Origin: Gerris lacustris
Lineage: Eukaryota; Arthropoda; Insecta; Hemiptera; Gerridae
NCBI GenBank assembly: GCA_951217055.1
Contig: OX578286.1
Location: 17,493,102-17,557,101 of the forward strand
DNA: 64,000 nt
Direction of reading: 5' to 3'
Part shown: in pieces, positions 12,641-25,134 of the stretch
Layout: the number at the start of each line of letters is the position of its first letter
Position numbering within the stretch: the stretch's first letter is position 1
Program-made: the position numbers and the translations under genes
The notes under the pieces: generated by a model
What the model saw: the letters and a program-made list of their open reading frames with translations, nothing else
Databases searched by the model: none
What the model was told of the DNA's origin: nothing

Positions 12641-13278
12641 AAAAAGAAGTTTTTTGCTCATGCATGAGGGAAGCAATAGGCGAAGAGGGTTAAAATGAAT
12701 TGGATTTCCCATGGGCTTATGTTAGGTAACATCAAAATTTCATTAAACTCCAACAAATTGTTTTTTAGATATGGTTATTCGCCAAATGGTGATTGACGAC
12801 AGAGAAACACGCGACCGAAAATTCCCCTCGATGTTGAATAAACTATGCCAACAGTTTTGATCTAACTATGTCCGAGTTAATTCCACTTACAAACTATTTC
12901 TAGTTATAACTTTAAGAACGGGCAAACTATGCTGGTGGGTTTGATGAGTTTTCATACAAGGAAGCGGACTAAAATGAATATCTTTAATTATGCAAAAGGT
13001 GACTGAATTTAAGGTACCATAAGACAATAGCTCATAAACAGTAATTACCTATTTTATTTTTGAATTAGAGTCACGTAGTCTTAATCAAGTTTTCATTAGG
13101 CGTAGAATAAACAAAACTATTCCAAAAACACGTAGACTATAGCAACTATTTGAAAGAGCAAGGGACAATTAAAACTGAACAAAAACACTGTACATATTAT
13201 TAGAGAATAAAATACAAATCAAAGCTGAAGAAACTATTTTAAAAATCACTACTTACTAGGCATCGCGTGGCTCTATCA

Positions 13279-14027
13279 TTGAAGCGAGCGTATTGCAATG
13301 AAATACTGAATATTGAAATTTATTAATCATGATGAATGTCATAGTTGAAGATAAGTGGAAGAGGGTAGTGTAGGGAAGAGTGGGGGTACTCGGTACAAAG
13401 CTTTACTTCCTAAACAAACCTATATACTATACGACTATAACAATCTTCACCACCCGCGGTAGCTTTTAAATAATTATTATAAATGTATCTCGTCACTACG
13501 CAAAGAATTTTGCTTGTATCAAGTTGAAATTTTGCATACCTGTTTCAATTGTGCATTAGATGGTGTATATGAAGTTTATTATTAAAATCGTTTCGTTAGA
13601 ACGTAAGATATCGGTAAAAAGGTTGTTTTCTCTATTATAAACGTTTAGGTCCGCTTTAATAGTTTTAGCGATCTTTATTAAGTCATAGCGGTGTCGCTGT
13701 TGGTTTTAGTAAAAAATGTTATTTGAAAAAAATGTTCGTCTCATCGAATAGATGATGATAGAATCTTTTCCCGTCCTGAAATTCCAATTTAATTTTTGTA
13801 CCTCTCGTTTACGCGAGCGTTGCGCGCGAACTCTTGGACGGATCACGCTGTCCAACGAACTTAGCCTGAGTATTAGTAAGAGGAACATGTATACCAAATT
13901 TCAACTAAATCGGTCAACTTTTACTCAAGTTATCGTCACACGCGTGAACGTTACTGACAGACAGACAGACAGACAGACACGGAGCATATTTCGTTGAATG
14001 TAGGAAGCTCGCTACGCTCGCTTCAAT
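13279..14027. mobile_element. Family R5 element with short terminal inverted repeats
   Basis: Left end attgaagcgagcgta and right end tacgctcgcttcaat, about 15 bp inverted, enclosing ~750 bp. Internal blocks (ttgcttgtatcaagttgaaa, gcgagcgttgcgcgcgaact, a gacagacagacagaca run near 13955) recur at 6780 and 39744. The family is non-coding; ORFs on both strands do not match a transposase. Confidence 0.65.
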
Positions 14028-14084
14028 TAAAATATTAACAGCACGTAATAAAAGTCATCTAACAATATGAAAAATGTCGTTGGG

Positions 14085-14445
14085 AAAAAAAGCTGCAGAA
14101 TGTGGCCTACCACAATAAAAATATATTTATAGGAAAGGAAGATGCAGAATGAGGACTACCACAATATAAATATATTTATAGGAAAAGAAGCTGCAGAATG
14201 AAGACTACCACAATATAAATATATTTATAGGAAAAGAAGCTGCAGAATGAAGACTACCACAATATAAATATATTTATAGGAAAGGAAGCTGCAGAATGCA
14301 GAATGAGAACTACCACAATATAAATATATGTCTATGTCTAATATGAAAGTAAGCTACAGACTGAGGAATACCACAATATAAATATATTTAAAAGGAAAAG
14401 AAGTTGCAGAATGAGGACTACCCACAATATAAATACATATACCAA
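14085..14445. repeat. Tandem repeat, 49-bp unit, ~7 copies
   Basis: The ctgcagaatg anchor recurs at 14093, 14142, 14191, 14240 and 14289, exactly 49 bp apart, followed by diverged units. Each unit has gaagactaccacaatataaa and tatatttataggaaa. Confidence 0.92.
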
Positions 14446-14559
14446 TTAAAAAAAAAAAAAAGTACTTATACAATACAAAATAAAATGCGTGGACCAATCG
14501 ATTTTTTAAAAAAAGACCAGTCATGCACCATGACTTAATGAGCGAATTTTCAAAGAAAT

Positions 14560-15000
14560 CTGCGTATTATTGGCGTATGATAATATAGGAAAATTTTGGT
14601 TTAGAATTTAGAAGGGTGAAAAAAAAAAATTGGTTCACAAGGGGTACGGGGTACAAAAGTCAAAATAGTATAAACCCTTCAAGATGAATGTCGTTGAAAA
14701 GCTCCTTAAGAGTACAGTAATTGTTGTTATGTACACTTTTGTCATATTTTCATATAAAAGGGAGTCTACCAAACTACCAAACTACCAAAAACTTAAAAAT
14801 TGAATTATAAAAGGGAGGTAAAATGGAAGTTTTTATGCTATTTTTGACCCTAAATGGTCAAAATTTGACCCCTAAATGGACTCAAAAAATTCTGGCCAAC
14901 GAACTTATCCTTCTGATATTATTAACATTTTAAAATTTGTTTGGATTTTTTAAGTGCATCTTAGGGTGAGATATATAGTCTGGAGTGACACACATTTATT
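14560..15000 (+). repeat. Family R8 repeat
   Basis: Shares gggtacggggtacaaa, cccttcaagatgaatgtcgt, tgaaaagctccttaagag and acagtaattgttgtt with 19545-19680 and, inverted, with 11230-11400. Ends undefined. Confidence 0.6.
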
Positions 15001-15971
15001 TATACATACATACATAAAAAACGTGTTAAATTTCAGGAATCGATTCAGAATGTTCTAAAACGGATTTCCATAGAAAATGTTTTCAAAAATTCGCATTACA
15101 CAAATCTTGAAGCCCTTACAATACCTTAATGTTCTTCGAAAATTCGCTAAAACAAAACATATTACGAGTATTTAAGTAACAAAACGTGATGGTTTCAGGT
15201 TTCACAAATCCAAACATGGCATAAGGTCAGATAGTTTATCAAGGTATTGATTTTATAGATTTTCCTGACAAAACCTCTATTTTGAACTAATTAATCCTAG
15301 CAATTTTATCATAGCTGAAATAACTAAGTTTATATTTGATCAACAAATAAAATCAATAACGTTTCACATGCTAATGTATCGTTAAATTTATAGACTTGAG
15401 CGAAGTAATCTGATCTAATAATTTCAAAATAGATAATAATACTACTGAAATGAATTTAGATAACAACTCATTGCACTTTAGGAGAAAATGTAATAAATTC
15501 TATAAAAAAAATAACACTAAAAAGAATTCATGCGACAATAAAAAATTCTTAGTTAATTCCATTTCAACTCAAATAACATTAAAAAAAAAAAAAAAAAAAT
15601 CAATAGGTCAAGGAAAAGTTGGTGAAACAAAACAAATATCACTTCTAAATAAATTTCAATTCAAATAAAATTTATTTCGATACTTTTTTAATTAATTGAA
15701 GTTTATAATAAAATTAAGATCCAAAGAAAATCTTTGACGAAAATTTTTAGAATAGATTCAAAAAAGAATCTGAAATAGAACCAATTAAAACACCAGTAAT
15801 TAATCTAAGTTTTGGCTGGATTTGTGACGGGAATTTAAATAAACTCTAGATCCACCAGATGGATATAGATAAAGGAAATAGACCGTAGATTATAAATTAC
15901 GAGATGTCGATTTCGCTCGAAAAAAATAAACAACATATAAATCTCCCGATAATCTATGTCGAATAAAAGAA

Positions 15972-16007
<36 letters not shown>

Positions 16008-16490
16008 AAAATAGAAACAGTCAAGAAAGTGTTCCTTGTGGAAGACCATGGATCGATTTCTTTAATTGAAAATATTAAAGAGTTTAATTAATTGGTGTAA
16101 AAAAAAAGCAATAACAATTGTAGTACGCACAGATGATTAATAAGGGTTTATTATAAATCAATTAAAGAGAAAAATTACATCCTTTATTGTCAATAAACTG
16201 ACAATTATCTTTGTCTTAGTACTTGTTTAGACAAAGGAATTATTTATAAATAGTAAACAAATATAGGGTGGGTAAAAAGGTAACTAAATACACTATTATA
16301 AAATAATTCTTTCCCGGAGAGGAATCGAAACCTAACCAGGCATTTGCCGCTATAGTTAACTATAGTTAACCAGATGTACTTTTGTTGATAATGCATTGCC
16401 AACTTCTTCTTTGACTGTTTAATCGTACCTTTAGTCATTTCCTAGTGTCATATCTATAATGCTCTCTCTCATGTGATTAAGATAAAGATC
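15001..16490. other. No gene seen; AT-rich DNA with a 32-base A run
   Basis: An uninterrupted A run spans 15973-16004 and another lies near 15580. ORFs at 15450 and 16244 are lysine- or leucine-rich by composition and match nothing I recognise. Confidence 0.5.
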
Positions 16491-16497
16491 CTATTTT

Positions 16498-16996
16498 TAC
16501 TCCCCTTATACAAATCTGAAGGGAGTAACAATCTAAAGAAGGAGTAAGCACTGTTCTTCTTTAGACTGTTACCCCCCTTATAAAAAACAAAAGCTAGTAA
16601 CAATCAAAAGAATATGTAAGGAATGTTCATCTTTAGACTGTTACTCCCCTTATAAATCAACAGAAGGGAGTAACAATCAGTTGAAGGTGTACAGAATAAT
16701 TCTTTTGTCTAATCAAATATTAAGACAAAGGGATATCGGCACTTCTTTAGATTGTTACTCCTCTCATAAAAAAAACAGAGGTGAGTAACAATCTACAGAA
16801 GGTGTACTCAATGTTCTTCTTTAGACTGTTACTCCCTTCATAAAAACAGAAGTGTGATATTCCTTTGTCCCAAAGTACATTGAACTAATAACATCCCTTT
16901 CTCTTAATATAGTTATTGAGATAAAGAAATGTAAAAATAATTATATCCATTTATATTCTAAAAATACATAGGGGAGGAACAATCTAAAGAAGTACC
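16498..16996. mobile_element. Two overlapping M1 hAT-type MITE copies
   Basis: Several inverted modules (tctttagactgttactcc and gagtaacaatctaaagaagg) alternate from 16498. A near-complete copy runs from ggcacttctttagattgtta at 16738 to ctaaagaagtacc at 16996. It lies against an R4 3' hairpin (gttaccttcggtaag) and A tract at 17000-17035, so a MITE seems to have landed in an R4 copy. Flanks of the inner copy do not form a clean duplication. Confidence 0.7.
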
Positions 16997-17956
16997 GTTA
17001 CCTTCGGTAAGATGTAAAGCAAAAAAAAAAAAAAAAGTTAGTTTTGCTTTGATTAGAAATATACATTAAACAAAATAAAAAAGCGTCTTCTCTTTAAGGA
17101 CAAGACAAGATTGGTTGTAGTAAAAAAAATTAAGTTTTAAAAAGAATTTATGGTTAAGTTCAGAGAAAAGAGTTTCAAAATCGATAAAGAATGGCGTGAG
17201 GCCTTGTCTATTTCCAGACATCATGGGAAGGGGGAAAAATAGAAAATATTACTCTACTCGGGGGTTGATATCAGAGTATTAAATATTACTAAACCGAGTT
17301 CGAGGACAGTCACTGGCACTCAGACATACCTCTGTCACCCCGACATGAAATAATCACATTAGGCTCACTTATTTCTCACTTTTGTTCCCCCTTATGTGTG
17401 ACTAAAGTATATATAAGATAAGATACAGTGTTACCTAATCATATAATATGGTCAATAAATAATGGTATTCTGTAAAAATGTAAAAAATAAACTCCGACAA
17501 ATGGAAAAGAAAGGGCTTCGAAGATTATGACTAAAATAGTTTTTAAATTCTATTTTAATACGAATCTTTATTTAAATTAAAAAAATAATTTATTAAAAAG
17601 TATTTTTCATACTAATATACAATTTTCGGCGACTTCCAGAACATCCGGAATATCTTTAGTCTCCGAGATAATGAAAATAAATTTAATTGCACAAATCGTG
17701 ATAGGTCCAGGTTCGAATCAACACCGGGAAGGTAATATTTTTGGAACTTCTTTAGATTGTTACTCCCCTTATAAAAAACCAGAGGGAGTAACATTCTAAA
17801 TAAGGTGTACGGAATTTTCTTATTTAGATTGTTACTCCCCTTATAAAAACAAAATGAGTGATATTTCTTTGTCGCTAAGTATATTGGACTTAACATCCCT
17901 TTGTCTTAAAAGTTCTTTATAGGATAAGTTGGGATCGACACCTTTTAGATTGAATA

Positions 17957-18547
17957 TTAATGGTTATGAGTGATGGACCACTTTAGGTGTGAAAAAATAA
18001 ATAAATACTATTCATACCATTTTTAACGAGACGTTTCGACCCTTCTTTATAAGGTCATATTCAGTCATTGCTTCACTGAATAAGCTGTTTAGCACTGGAA
18101 TTCTATAATAAATTGTTCTTCTCCACAAGAGAAAGTCGTAGGTAAAAGATTAATAACAATTAAGTTAAGTCAAGATATAAAAAATTTTTCCAAGCTACTC
18201 CATGGCAACATACATTAAACATAATTTAAATTTTAAAAATGAACAATAAATATGTAACAAATAACATTAACTGGAATTATATAAAAACTAGATAAATAAA
18301 ATTTCAACTATACACTACACTCAACACTACACCCCTTTAACTTAATTGTTATTAATCTTTTACCTACGACTATCGCTTGTGGAGAAGAAAAATTTATTAT
18401 AGAATTCCAGTGCTAAACAGCTTATTCAATAAAGAAATGACTGAAGATGACTTTATAAAGAAGGTTCGAAACGTTTCGTTAAAAATGGTATAAATAGTAT
18501 TTATATATTTTTTCACACCTAAAGTGGTCCATCACTCATAACCATCA
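17957..18547. mobile_element. Foldback element with ~200-bp inverted arms inside the MITE
   Basis: The left arm begins atggttatgagtgatggacc; the right arm ends ggtccatcactcataaccat. Arms also share agctgtttagcactggaatt and taaaagattaataacaatta in mirrored order, around a centre of about 160 bp. Each arm contains a ctgaagatga...cgaaacg hairpin motif. No transposase ORF. Confidence 0.85.
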
Positions 18548-18557
18548 ATAGTTCTTT

Positions 18558-18800
18558 AAAATTCAATTTTTAAGTTTTGGAATTACGGAAAGTTTAAATT
18601 TTAATTTAAATCAAATTATAATTATTATTAACTACGGGAAACAGACAGTGAAAATTACACTCCAGCGCCGGGATTTGAACCACGGGTCTCCAGTATTTCC
18701 AGTACAGATGCTCTTACCAATTCAGGAGACCCGTGGTTCAAATCCCGGCGCTGGAGTGTATTTTTCACTGTCTGTTTCCCGTAGTTATAATAATAATTAT
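18558..18800. mobile_element. Palindromic tRNA-derived SINE fragment
   Basis: The left arm holds, reversed, ctacgggaaacagacagtga and gcgccgggatttgaaccacg. The right arm repeats these as cgtggttcaaatcccggcgc and actgtctgtttcccgtag. The arms meet around a ~33-bp spacer (agtatttccagtacagatgc). The ttcaaatc block is a tRNA T-loop/B-box. The 5' half of the tRNA head is missing. Confidence 0.8.
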
Positions 18801-18869
18801 AGTTCTTTATAGTAAAAGACATTTATATTCTAAAAAAAAAAAATGGGAGAAACAATCTAAAGAAGTACC

Positions 18870-19440
18870 TTATTTTTATTTTAATAAAATTAATTAAGTA
18901 ATTAAAAATTAAGTAATTAATTAAATTAAATTAAAACTAATTAATTAAGTAATTAAAAACAATAGTTGAAGTGAATTATACGTAATTGAAAGTATCTTCG
19001 TCGAAAAGATTTATCGACAAATGTATTTTTCAGAAGACGCGAAAAATCATTCATTATAAATTATTCATTCAATAAATATGGTAAACAAATCATAAACAAA
19101 ACACAATAACCCGAATAAACAACGTAAAAACTACCACGTCAAAACACAACACATTCGTAAGAAAAACCCTACTTTATAACTTAGACAACAAAAAGACATG
19201 TATTTACTTTCGTCCATCTAGGTCCAGAATCTATTAATATATCCGACTGGGGTTTACGTAAATCAGGCTAAGAAATACGCGAGTACACGTGTAGCAAGGC
19301 CGACATAAGGTCAGTAAATAGACGCCATAATATGTAGCTTATTCTTACATCAAAATTATTCTAAAGAATATATATACATACATATATCTATATATAGCTA
19401 TAAAAATCAACGGATGTGTGTGTGTATTTTCTTTATACAA
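18870..19440. other. No gene seen; AT-rich DNA
   Basis: Repeated taattaagtaattaaaaa motifs at 18880-18960, then unassigned sequence. Nothing recognised. Confidence 0.45.
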
Positions 19441-19544
19441 ATCTACAGTTTTAGTCCGATCTCGCTGAAAATTTGCAAACTTGACCTTTAAAAGCAAGGA
19501 AAATCACTGTCTACATGAATTTTCGAAATTTAAATTTTGGTACA

Positions 19545-19680
19545 CAGGGGTACGTTGTACAAGTAATGAATACCCTTCATGATGCATATCGTTGAAAAGC
19601 TCTTGAAGATTACAGTAATTGTTGTTGTGTATTGTTCTGTCATATTTTCATTTAGGAGGGGGTAAATGGAAAAATACAGC
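19545..19680 (+). repeat. Family R8 fragment beside R1
   Basis: Contains acacaggggtacgttgtaca, cccttcatgatgcatatcgt and gaagattacagtaattgttg, shared with 14640-14760. Confidence 0.65.
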
Positions 19681-19691
19681 TCTATCTTATA

Positions 19692-20098
19692 TAAAAATCG
19701 GTCCGAGACAACTCAGACAAACTTTCTCATATACAAGTTCATAATTATACTAAGCCAATGTTTTTCATTTATTAGTTTTTGTAAGTACGTTTAATTATTA
19801 TTGAAAATTATATCAAAATTTACCATAAAAATAACTTCTCCAAGGCGGGGAATCGAACCCGGGATCTCTCCGTCCACGTTTTAAGCTATTTCCTCAGGAA
19901 CTAGATTTTTCCCGGGAAAACTGCTTATATCGTTGGATTCGTATTTAAATGAACTACATTTTAGAATTTTTTAATCAAAATCGTCGGAACCGTTTTCGAG
20001 AAATATTTTTGGGAGGTAGTGCCCTAAAATTTGGAGCTAAAATTCATTTCTCGATTTCGCCTCGGGGTATGATTTTTCTGAACATCTATGCCAAATGG
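19692..20098 (-). repeat. R1 copy, minus strand
   Basis: Begins aaaaatcggtccgagacaac and runs through the reverse-complement T-arm (ggggaatcgaacccggg near 19850) to ttcatttctcgatttcgcct and ttctgaacatctatgccaaa. The 5' third of the full unit is missing. Confidence 0.8.
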
Positions 20099-20849
20099 GA
20101 GGAGGTATAGACATAAGGGGGAGGGATGGAATCTAGATATTCTCGCATAGTAAAATAATTTAAATGTTTCTTAATGGTAGTTAATAAACTTATCAAATTA
20201 AAATAACACTCCCTATCGAAGCACTGGTATCCAGCTAGTAGTTATATGTACATTCTAGACTAATTTTGATATAGAATTTATATGAATAATACATAATATA
20301 TATATAAAACTAGAATATGATTTGAATTCTTGTTTATATTTGTTTATTATTATATAAGAGTTGAATAATAAAATAAAATAATAACCCTTTTATTTTATCA
20401 AAAATTGATAAAACATTTTTTTTAAAAAAAAGATTAGACATTGTTTTCTAAAAATAAAACATTTAATGATACATAGATATCAATAAAAATGTATTTAGAA
20501 GGAAAAAATAGAATATCTTAAGAAATAGATTATGAATGAATAGACTTCTTGTAAAAACATCTCGTTCATTCATTTTTTTATTTCATCCAAGCCGTAAATA
20601 GCAAGAGCAATTTACCCTCACGCGATTCGTTTTTCTTTTATTTCAAGACCGTAGATACATTGTATATTTTTCTACTAGCGCTAAATAGGTAGTGAAAAGG
20701 AAATTTATGATAACGTGACCCATTATCATAAATTACAATACTTATAAAGAGATTAGTAGATAAATTTTGAAAAAGCGTAGTGAGTTCTTCAGTTAAGATA
20801 ATTTATTTATTATAAAATATAAATATTTATTTAAAAGTTGATGTATTAC

Positions 20850-21640
20850 TAACTATAATTGGCTTACAAAATTGACCGATTTGAATGAAATTCGGGACAC
20901 AGATGCATCTAAGTATTTGTGACTTTATATTTTTTAAAAATTTCACATTTAATATTTTCAAGATGGCGGACGACTAAAGAAAAAGATAAAAAGTTTTTAG
21001 TCAGCATGACATATTATACTTCAATTTGAATGTCTTGACTAGATAGGCAAAGAAAATGCAAGCATTCAAACTACACACTTAATATTTTCAAGATGGCGGA
21101 CGACTAATCAAAAAGTTTTTAGTCAGCATGATATGTTATACATCGTATTGAAGGTCTTGATGAGTAAGAAAAGAATACGTAATTATTATCGCAAAATGTT
21201 CATATGCTTTGCCGAAAATTTGTAAAAAAGAGAAAATGGGTAAAATGTGATGGTTAAAGAAAAAAGTTTATGCATATATAGCATGTTGCATATCATTTAA
21301 CAATTATTTTCAGGTAGATTAAAATGTATCCTGGTTAGCCATATTAAAAACAAAAATTTGGTATATATACATATAAGAGCAAAATGCAATAGTTTGATAC
21401 ACATCTTATACTGGTTGACCACAAAATGTCGTATACATAATAACTGATGCACCTAGCGTAGAAAAAACATTAAAAAAAACTAGGTTAAACACCTTGGGCG
21501 CTACGATGATAACATACATACATACCAACATACAGACGTCATGCTGAAAACCACTCAGAATGTTTTAAAATCAACCAAATATGCGTTTGAAATGTCGAAA
21601 AAATTTTGTTGGGTGAAAACAATACTTATCCTACTATAGG
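20850..21640 (+). repeat. Repeat with internal 130-bp duplication
   Basis: ttcaagatggcggacgacta with following ttagtcagcatga occurs twice about 130 bp apart (near 20957 and 21087). The block ends in acatacatacataccaacat and a 3'-end-like tail (cactcagaatgttttaaaat). It may be a non-coding transposon remnant of unknown class. Confidence 0.55.
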
Positions 21641-22560
21641 TAGTGAGGAAAAAAAAGGAGTTAAAATAATATTAGAGAAATAAAAACTTACATAACTACC
21701 TCCAATGATTAGTTAACAAAAGAGAACTTGACATACCTGCAACAAAAAATAATAAAACATGTTTAAAATATGCTTTTAACATGACAAAAAAACAGAAGCC
21801 ACTAACGAGAGAATTCCGAACTGAGCTAGTTTTGATAAATCGAATTATAATATTAAATATAGAGTTCGATTTCAGACTAATTAATTGCAAATATTAGCAA
21901 ATTTAATATAAAGGGATTTTGTTATCCCTTAGCTAACTTACAATCGAAAAAACATCAAGCCATATCTAAGAATTATCTGATATTACATAGATGCCTCATT
22001 TAAGAACTCGCTTATCTAGAATGCTTCGTTTTTTAAAGAGTAGCATGTACTCGCAAGTGTAACATGTATTATATAGAGATAAGAGAAGATAAGGTTTTAC
22101 ATAAGAAAGGATCATTTTCCAACTTCATAGCTTCGGAGATTTGACTTTTTTTGAGGGGGTACTTTATGTCATTGCATTGTGTTTTTCAGTAAGTGCCGCT
22201 CCTGATTAGGATTCCAATTTAGAACAAAATCTTCTTCTTCTATATTTGAGGGGGTACTTTAAGTCCTAAGTAGGTTCAGAGTAACCGTGGGCTTGAAAAA
22301 CATTATTCACATCTGCTTGGCTATATATGAATGAATCAAGGTAAAGGTAACAGGTTCGATGCTTGGCTATGTATGAATGAATCAATGAGATCTTTACACA
22401 GGGGTTCGATGCTTGGCTATCTAAAGGTAACAGGTTCGATCCTATGCTTTGGCAAATTTAATTGATATGGCTCACTTTTGATCATTCTGTATTCACTTCG
22501 GCGATACATTGGTGTGTGATGGGGCTGAGTGAACATGCGGATCCAAATATGTAGGCTAGA
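21641..22560. other. No gene seen; short direct repeats at 22310-22440
   Basis: cttggctatatatgaatgaa and aacaggttcgat are repeated two or three times between 22310 and 22440. The remainder is unassigned AT-rich DNA. Confidence 0.5.
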
Positions 22561-22565
22561 GATAC

Positions 22566-22752
22566 GTTTTCCCAGACACGATTCCAGCGATAGACGCTGA
22601 GCGATAGTCACTGACAAAAAATATGAGAGTTTGCATGGTAAGAGTCGCTCAGCTAGGAAAACGATAACATGACAACTCAGAAAAGTCATCAGCGATAGTC
22701 TATGGGCGACTATTGCTTGAGCGTCTAACGCTGGAGTCGCATCTAGGAAAAT
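22566..22752. mobile_element. Small MITE with ~45-bp inverted ends
   Basis: Left end ttttcccagacacgattcca then gcgatagacgct. The right end, reversed, is ttttcctagatgcgactcca then gcgttagacgct. About 187 bp, no ORF of its own, higher GC than the surroundings. Confidence 0.75.
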
Positions 22753-22806
22753 AAAGTTTAAGTGCTAAGTTTCAACAAGAAATGCGTTCTACCCATTTTA
22801 CTAAAG

Positions 22807-23448
22807 TGAGAGACACCAAGGGATGTGCCACGCAAAAATGGCACATCGGATCTGTTCCAACATCAGACTTACGTCATTAAGATGTTGGCTCGGCATTACG
22901 CCATGTCCTGCATCGTTTCGTCGCGTCCGACTTATCTGGCCCGACGATGCCCGCACCCACCTCTGGACCTATACCAGATCAAGAAGATCAGATATAGGGC
23001 TTATCAGAGACGAGCGTGCCTTCACACCGCCATATTTGACTGGCTGGCAAAACACAACAGCAATAAAAATCCTGTGTTAGCACACTGCAATTATCTACTA
23101 ATTTGTGTGAGTGAGAGACACCAAGGGATTTGCCACGCAAATTGTGTATAGCTAGTTGCAGTGTGCAAACACAGGATTTTTATTGCTAATGTGTTTTGCC
23201 AGCCAGGCAAATATGGCGGTGTGAGAGCATGCTCGTCTCTGATAAGTCCTATATCTGATCTTCTTAATCTGGTATAGGTCCAGAGTTGGATGGGCATCGT
23301 CGGACCCCTGATGAGTCGGACGCAACGAAACGATGCAGGACATGGCGCATGGCGTAATGCCGAGCCAACATTTTGATGACGTAAGTCTGATGTTGGAACA
23401 GTTCCTATGTGCCATTTTTGCGTGGCACATCCCTTGGTGTCTCTCACT
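22807..23448. mobile_element. Large foldback element with ~290-bp GC-richer arms
   Basis: The left arm begins gagagacaccaagggatgtg and includes ttccaacatcagacttacgt, cctgcatcgtttcgtcgcgt and aatcctgtgttagcacactg. The right arm (about 23152-23448) mirrors all of these. A third copy of gagagacaccaagggattt sits in the ~55-bp centre at 23112. ORFs on both strands (85-118 codons) are mirror by-products and match no family I know. A transcript would fold into a long hairpin. Confidence 0.85.
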
Positions 23449-23459
23449 CACACAAATTT

Positions 23460-23584
<125 letters not shown>

Positions 23585-23619
23585 TTCTCATAAAATGTTA
23601 CATATTTTTGCTATGTAAT

Positions 23620-23860
23620 CGTCAGAGTGGCTTTCACTTAATACCTCCCTCGAAATTTAAAAAAAAACACATTTTTGTGCTATTAAACTCCTAAATATTT
23701 TTCCTATGTGTATGTGTATAGGTCTAAAAGTTATGCCAGTATTTGAAATATTAACTCTCTAGCGTGCGAACAGTTCGGGGGATACGAACCAAAGTACGAC
23801 AGAAGGACACGCATCACCCTCGGCATAAGGGTTTCGAGGATGATCTACGAAACCCTAAAA
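23620..23860 (-). repeat. R7 fragment
   Basis: Contains tacctccctcgaaatttaaa, tttttcctatgtgtatgtg, cgtacgacag-like sequence and ends cataagggtttcgaggatga followed by acgaaaccctaaaa. It matches the block at 42160-42560 in inverse order. Confidence 0.6.
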
Positions 23861-24178
23861 AAATACTACATAATTACGAAAAAAGCCGTTACGGAAAAAA
23901 CAAACAATAATTTCAACATTATATATTAAATTCTTAATATAAATTTTCCCAATATAATTTATTATAAACAAAAAACAACAAATGATAATAGAGAGCAGTT
24001 ACGGGAAAAACAAACAATTATTTCAACATTATAAATTATTAATAGCAATTTTATTAACAAAAAAAAAAAAAAAAACAAAAAAAAAAACAAGATTATTCCC
24101 TAAACGAAGATAAACACAGAAAAATTCAATACAATTATACGAGGGAAATATTCCTTTTGGAATCGAATATATACATAC

Positions 24179-24346
<168 letters not shown>

Positions 24347-25134
24347 ATAGGGAAGATTTTCCGGGCAATAAACAAAAATAGAAAAAAATAAAACTAGGAA
24401 AAGAAGAAGAAGAAGAAAAAAATGTAAAAAAAAACCATGAGAAAATAAACAGAGATAAGAATAGTTTTCAATTTCAATTCCTGCATAATCAATTTGGCAC
24501 CAAGACAAATCTCCTTATTCTTAAAAAAGTAGTCGAAACAAATGCAGAATTTTTTTTTTTAAAAAATCTGGAACTACTTGAACAGAGAGAGATAAACAAA
24601 AGAACTTGTATGGGAGAGAAAAAAAACACATAAATTAGAGCTTGTATTATCATCATCTTGAAAATTCTACACGTGGCTATAATAACATGCATCAACTAGA
24701 TATGAAACTTTTTATTTGACTTTTATAAATACATATATTTTTTGTTTATTTATAGACCAGTACGGTTATGAATGAAATTATAAATGAATGAAATGGTAGT
24801 CTTGGTCATTAACATTTAAACTTTTTTTAACATAATTATATTTTTGCTATGGGGGACAGAAGATATTTCCGTCATTCAAAAAAACGACATGTTACGGTTT
24901 TAAATATGGTGCCAGGAAGTTAGAATATGATAGGAGGTAGATTGGTTTTCACTTGCATAAATTGTAGTACTGTAATTCGCCAATAGAGCATATACAGAGC
25001 TCCTAGTGGATCAAATGGTAATCAAAATAGATAAATGTTACATCATTTTACACCTTAAGATCTATCTACTATAACAATGAAGAACAATGTTTACTGTTTT
25101 TTTCCACTACATGGACTAGCATTGAAATGTCGAT

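Larger units (their letters stand above)
17743..18869. mobile_element. M1 hAT-type MITE split by later insertions
   Basis: Left half begins ggaacttctttagattgtta at 17743. The right half resumes near 18801 and ends ctaaagaagtacc at 18869. Flanking octamers atattttt (17735-17742) and ttattttt (18870-18877) match at seven of eight bases. The split point carries agttcttta at 17909, 18549 and 18801, with a different insert between each pair. Confidence 0.8.

Noticed and set aside
5453..18478. Hammerhead ribozyme, suggested by ctgaaga...gaaac
   Set aside because: The CUGANGA and GAAA cores are present, but one or two extra bases lie between the core and the stem II hairpin, the usual closing G-C pair is missing, and no stem I/III pairing was found.
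22823..23451. Protein-coding genes on both strands (85-118 codons)
   Set aside because: They mirror each other because they lie in the arms of an inverted repeat; no known domain and no splice or start context.
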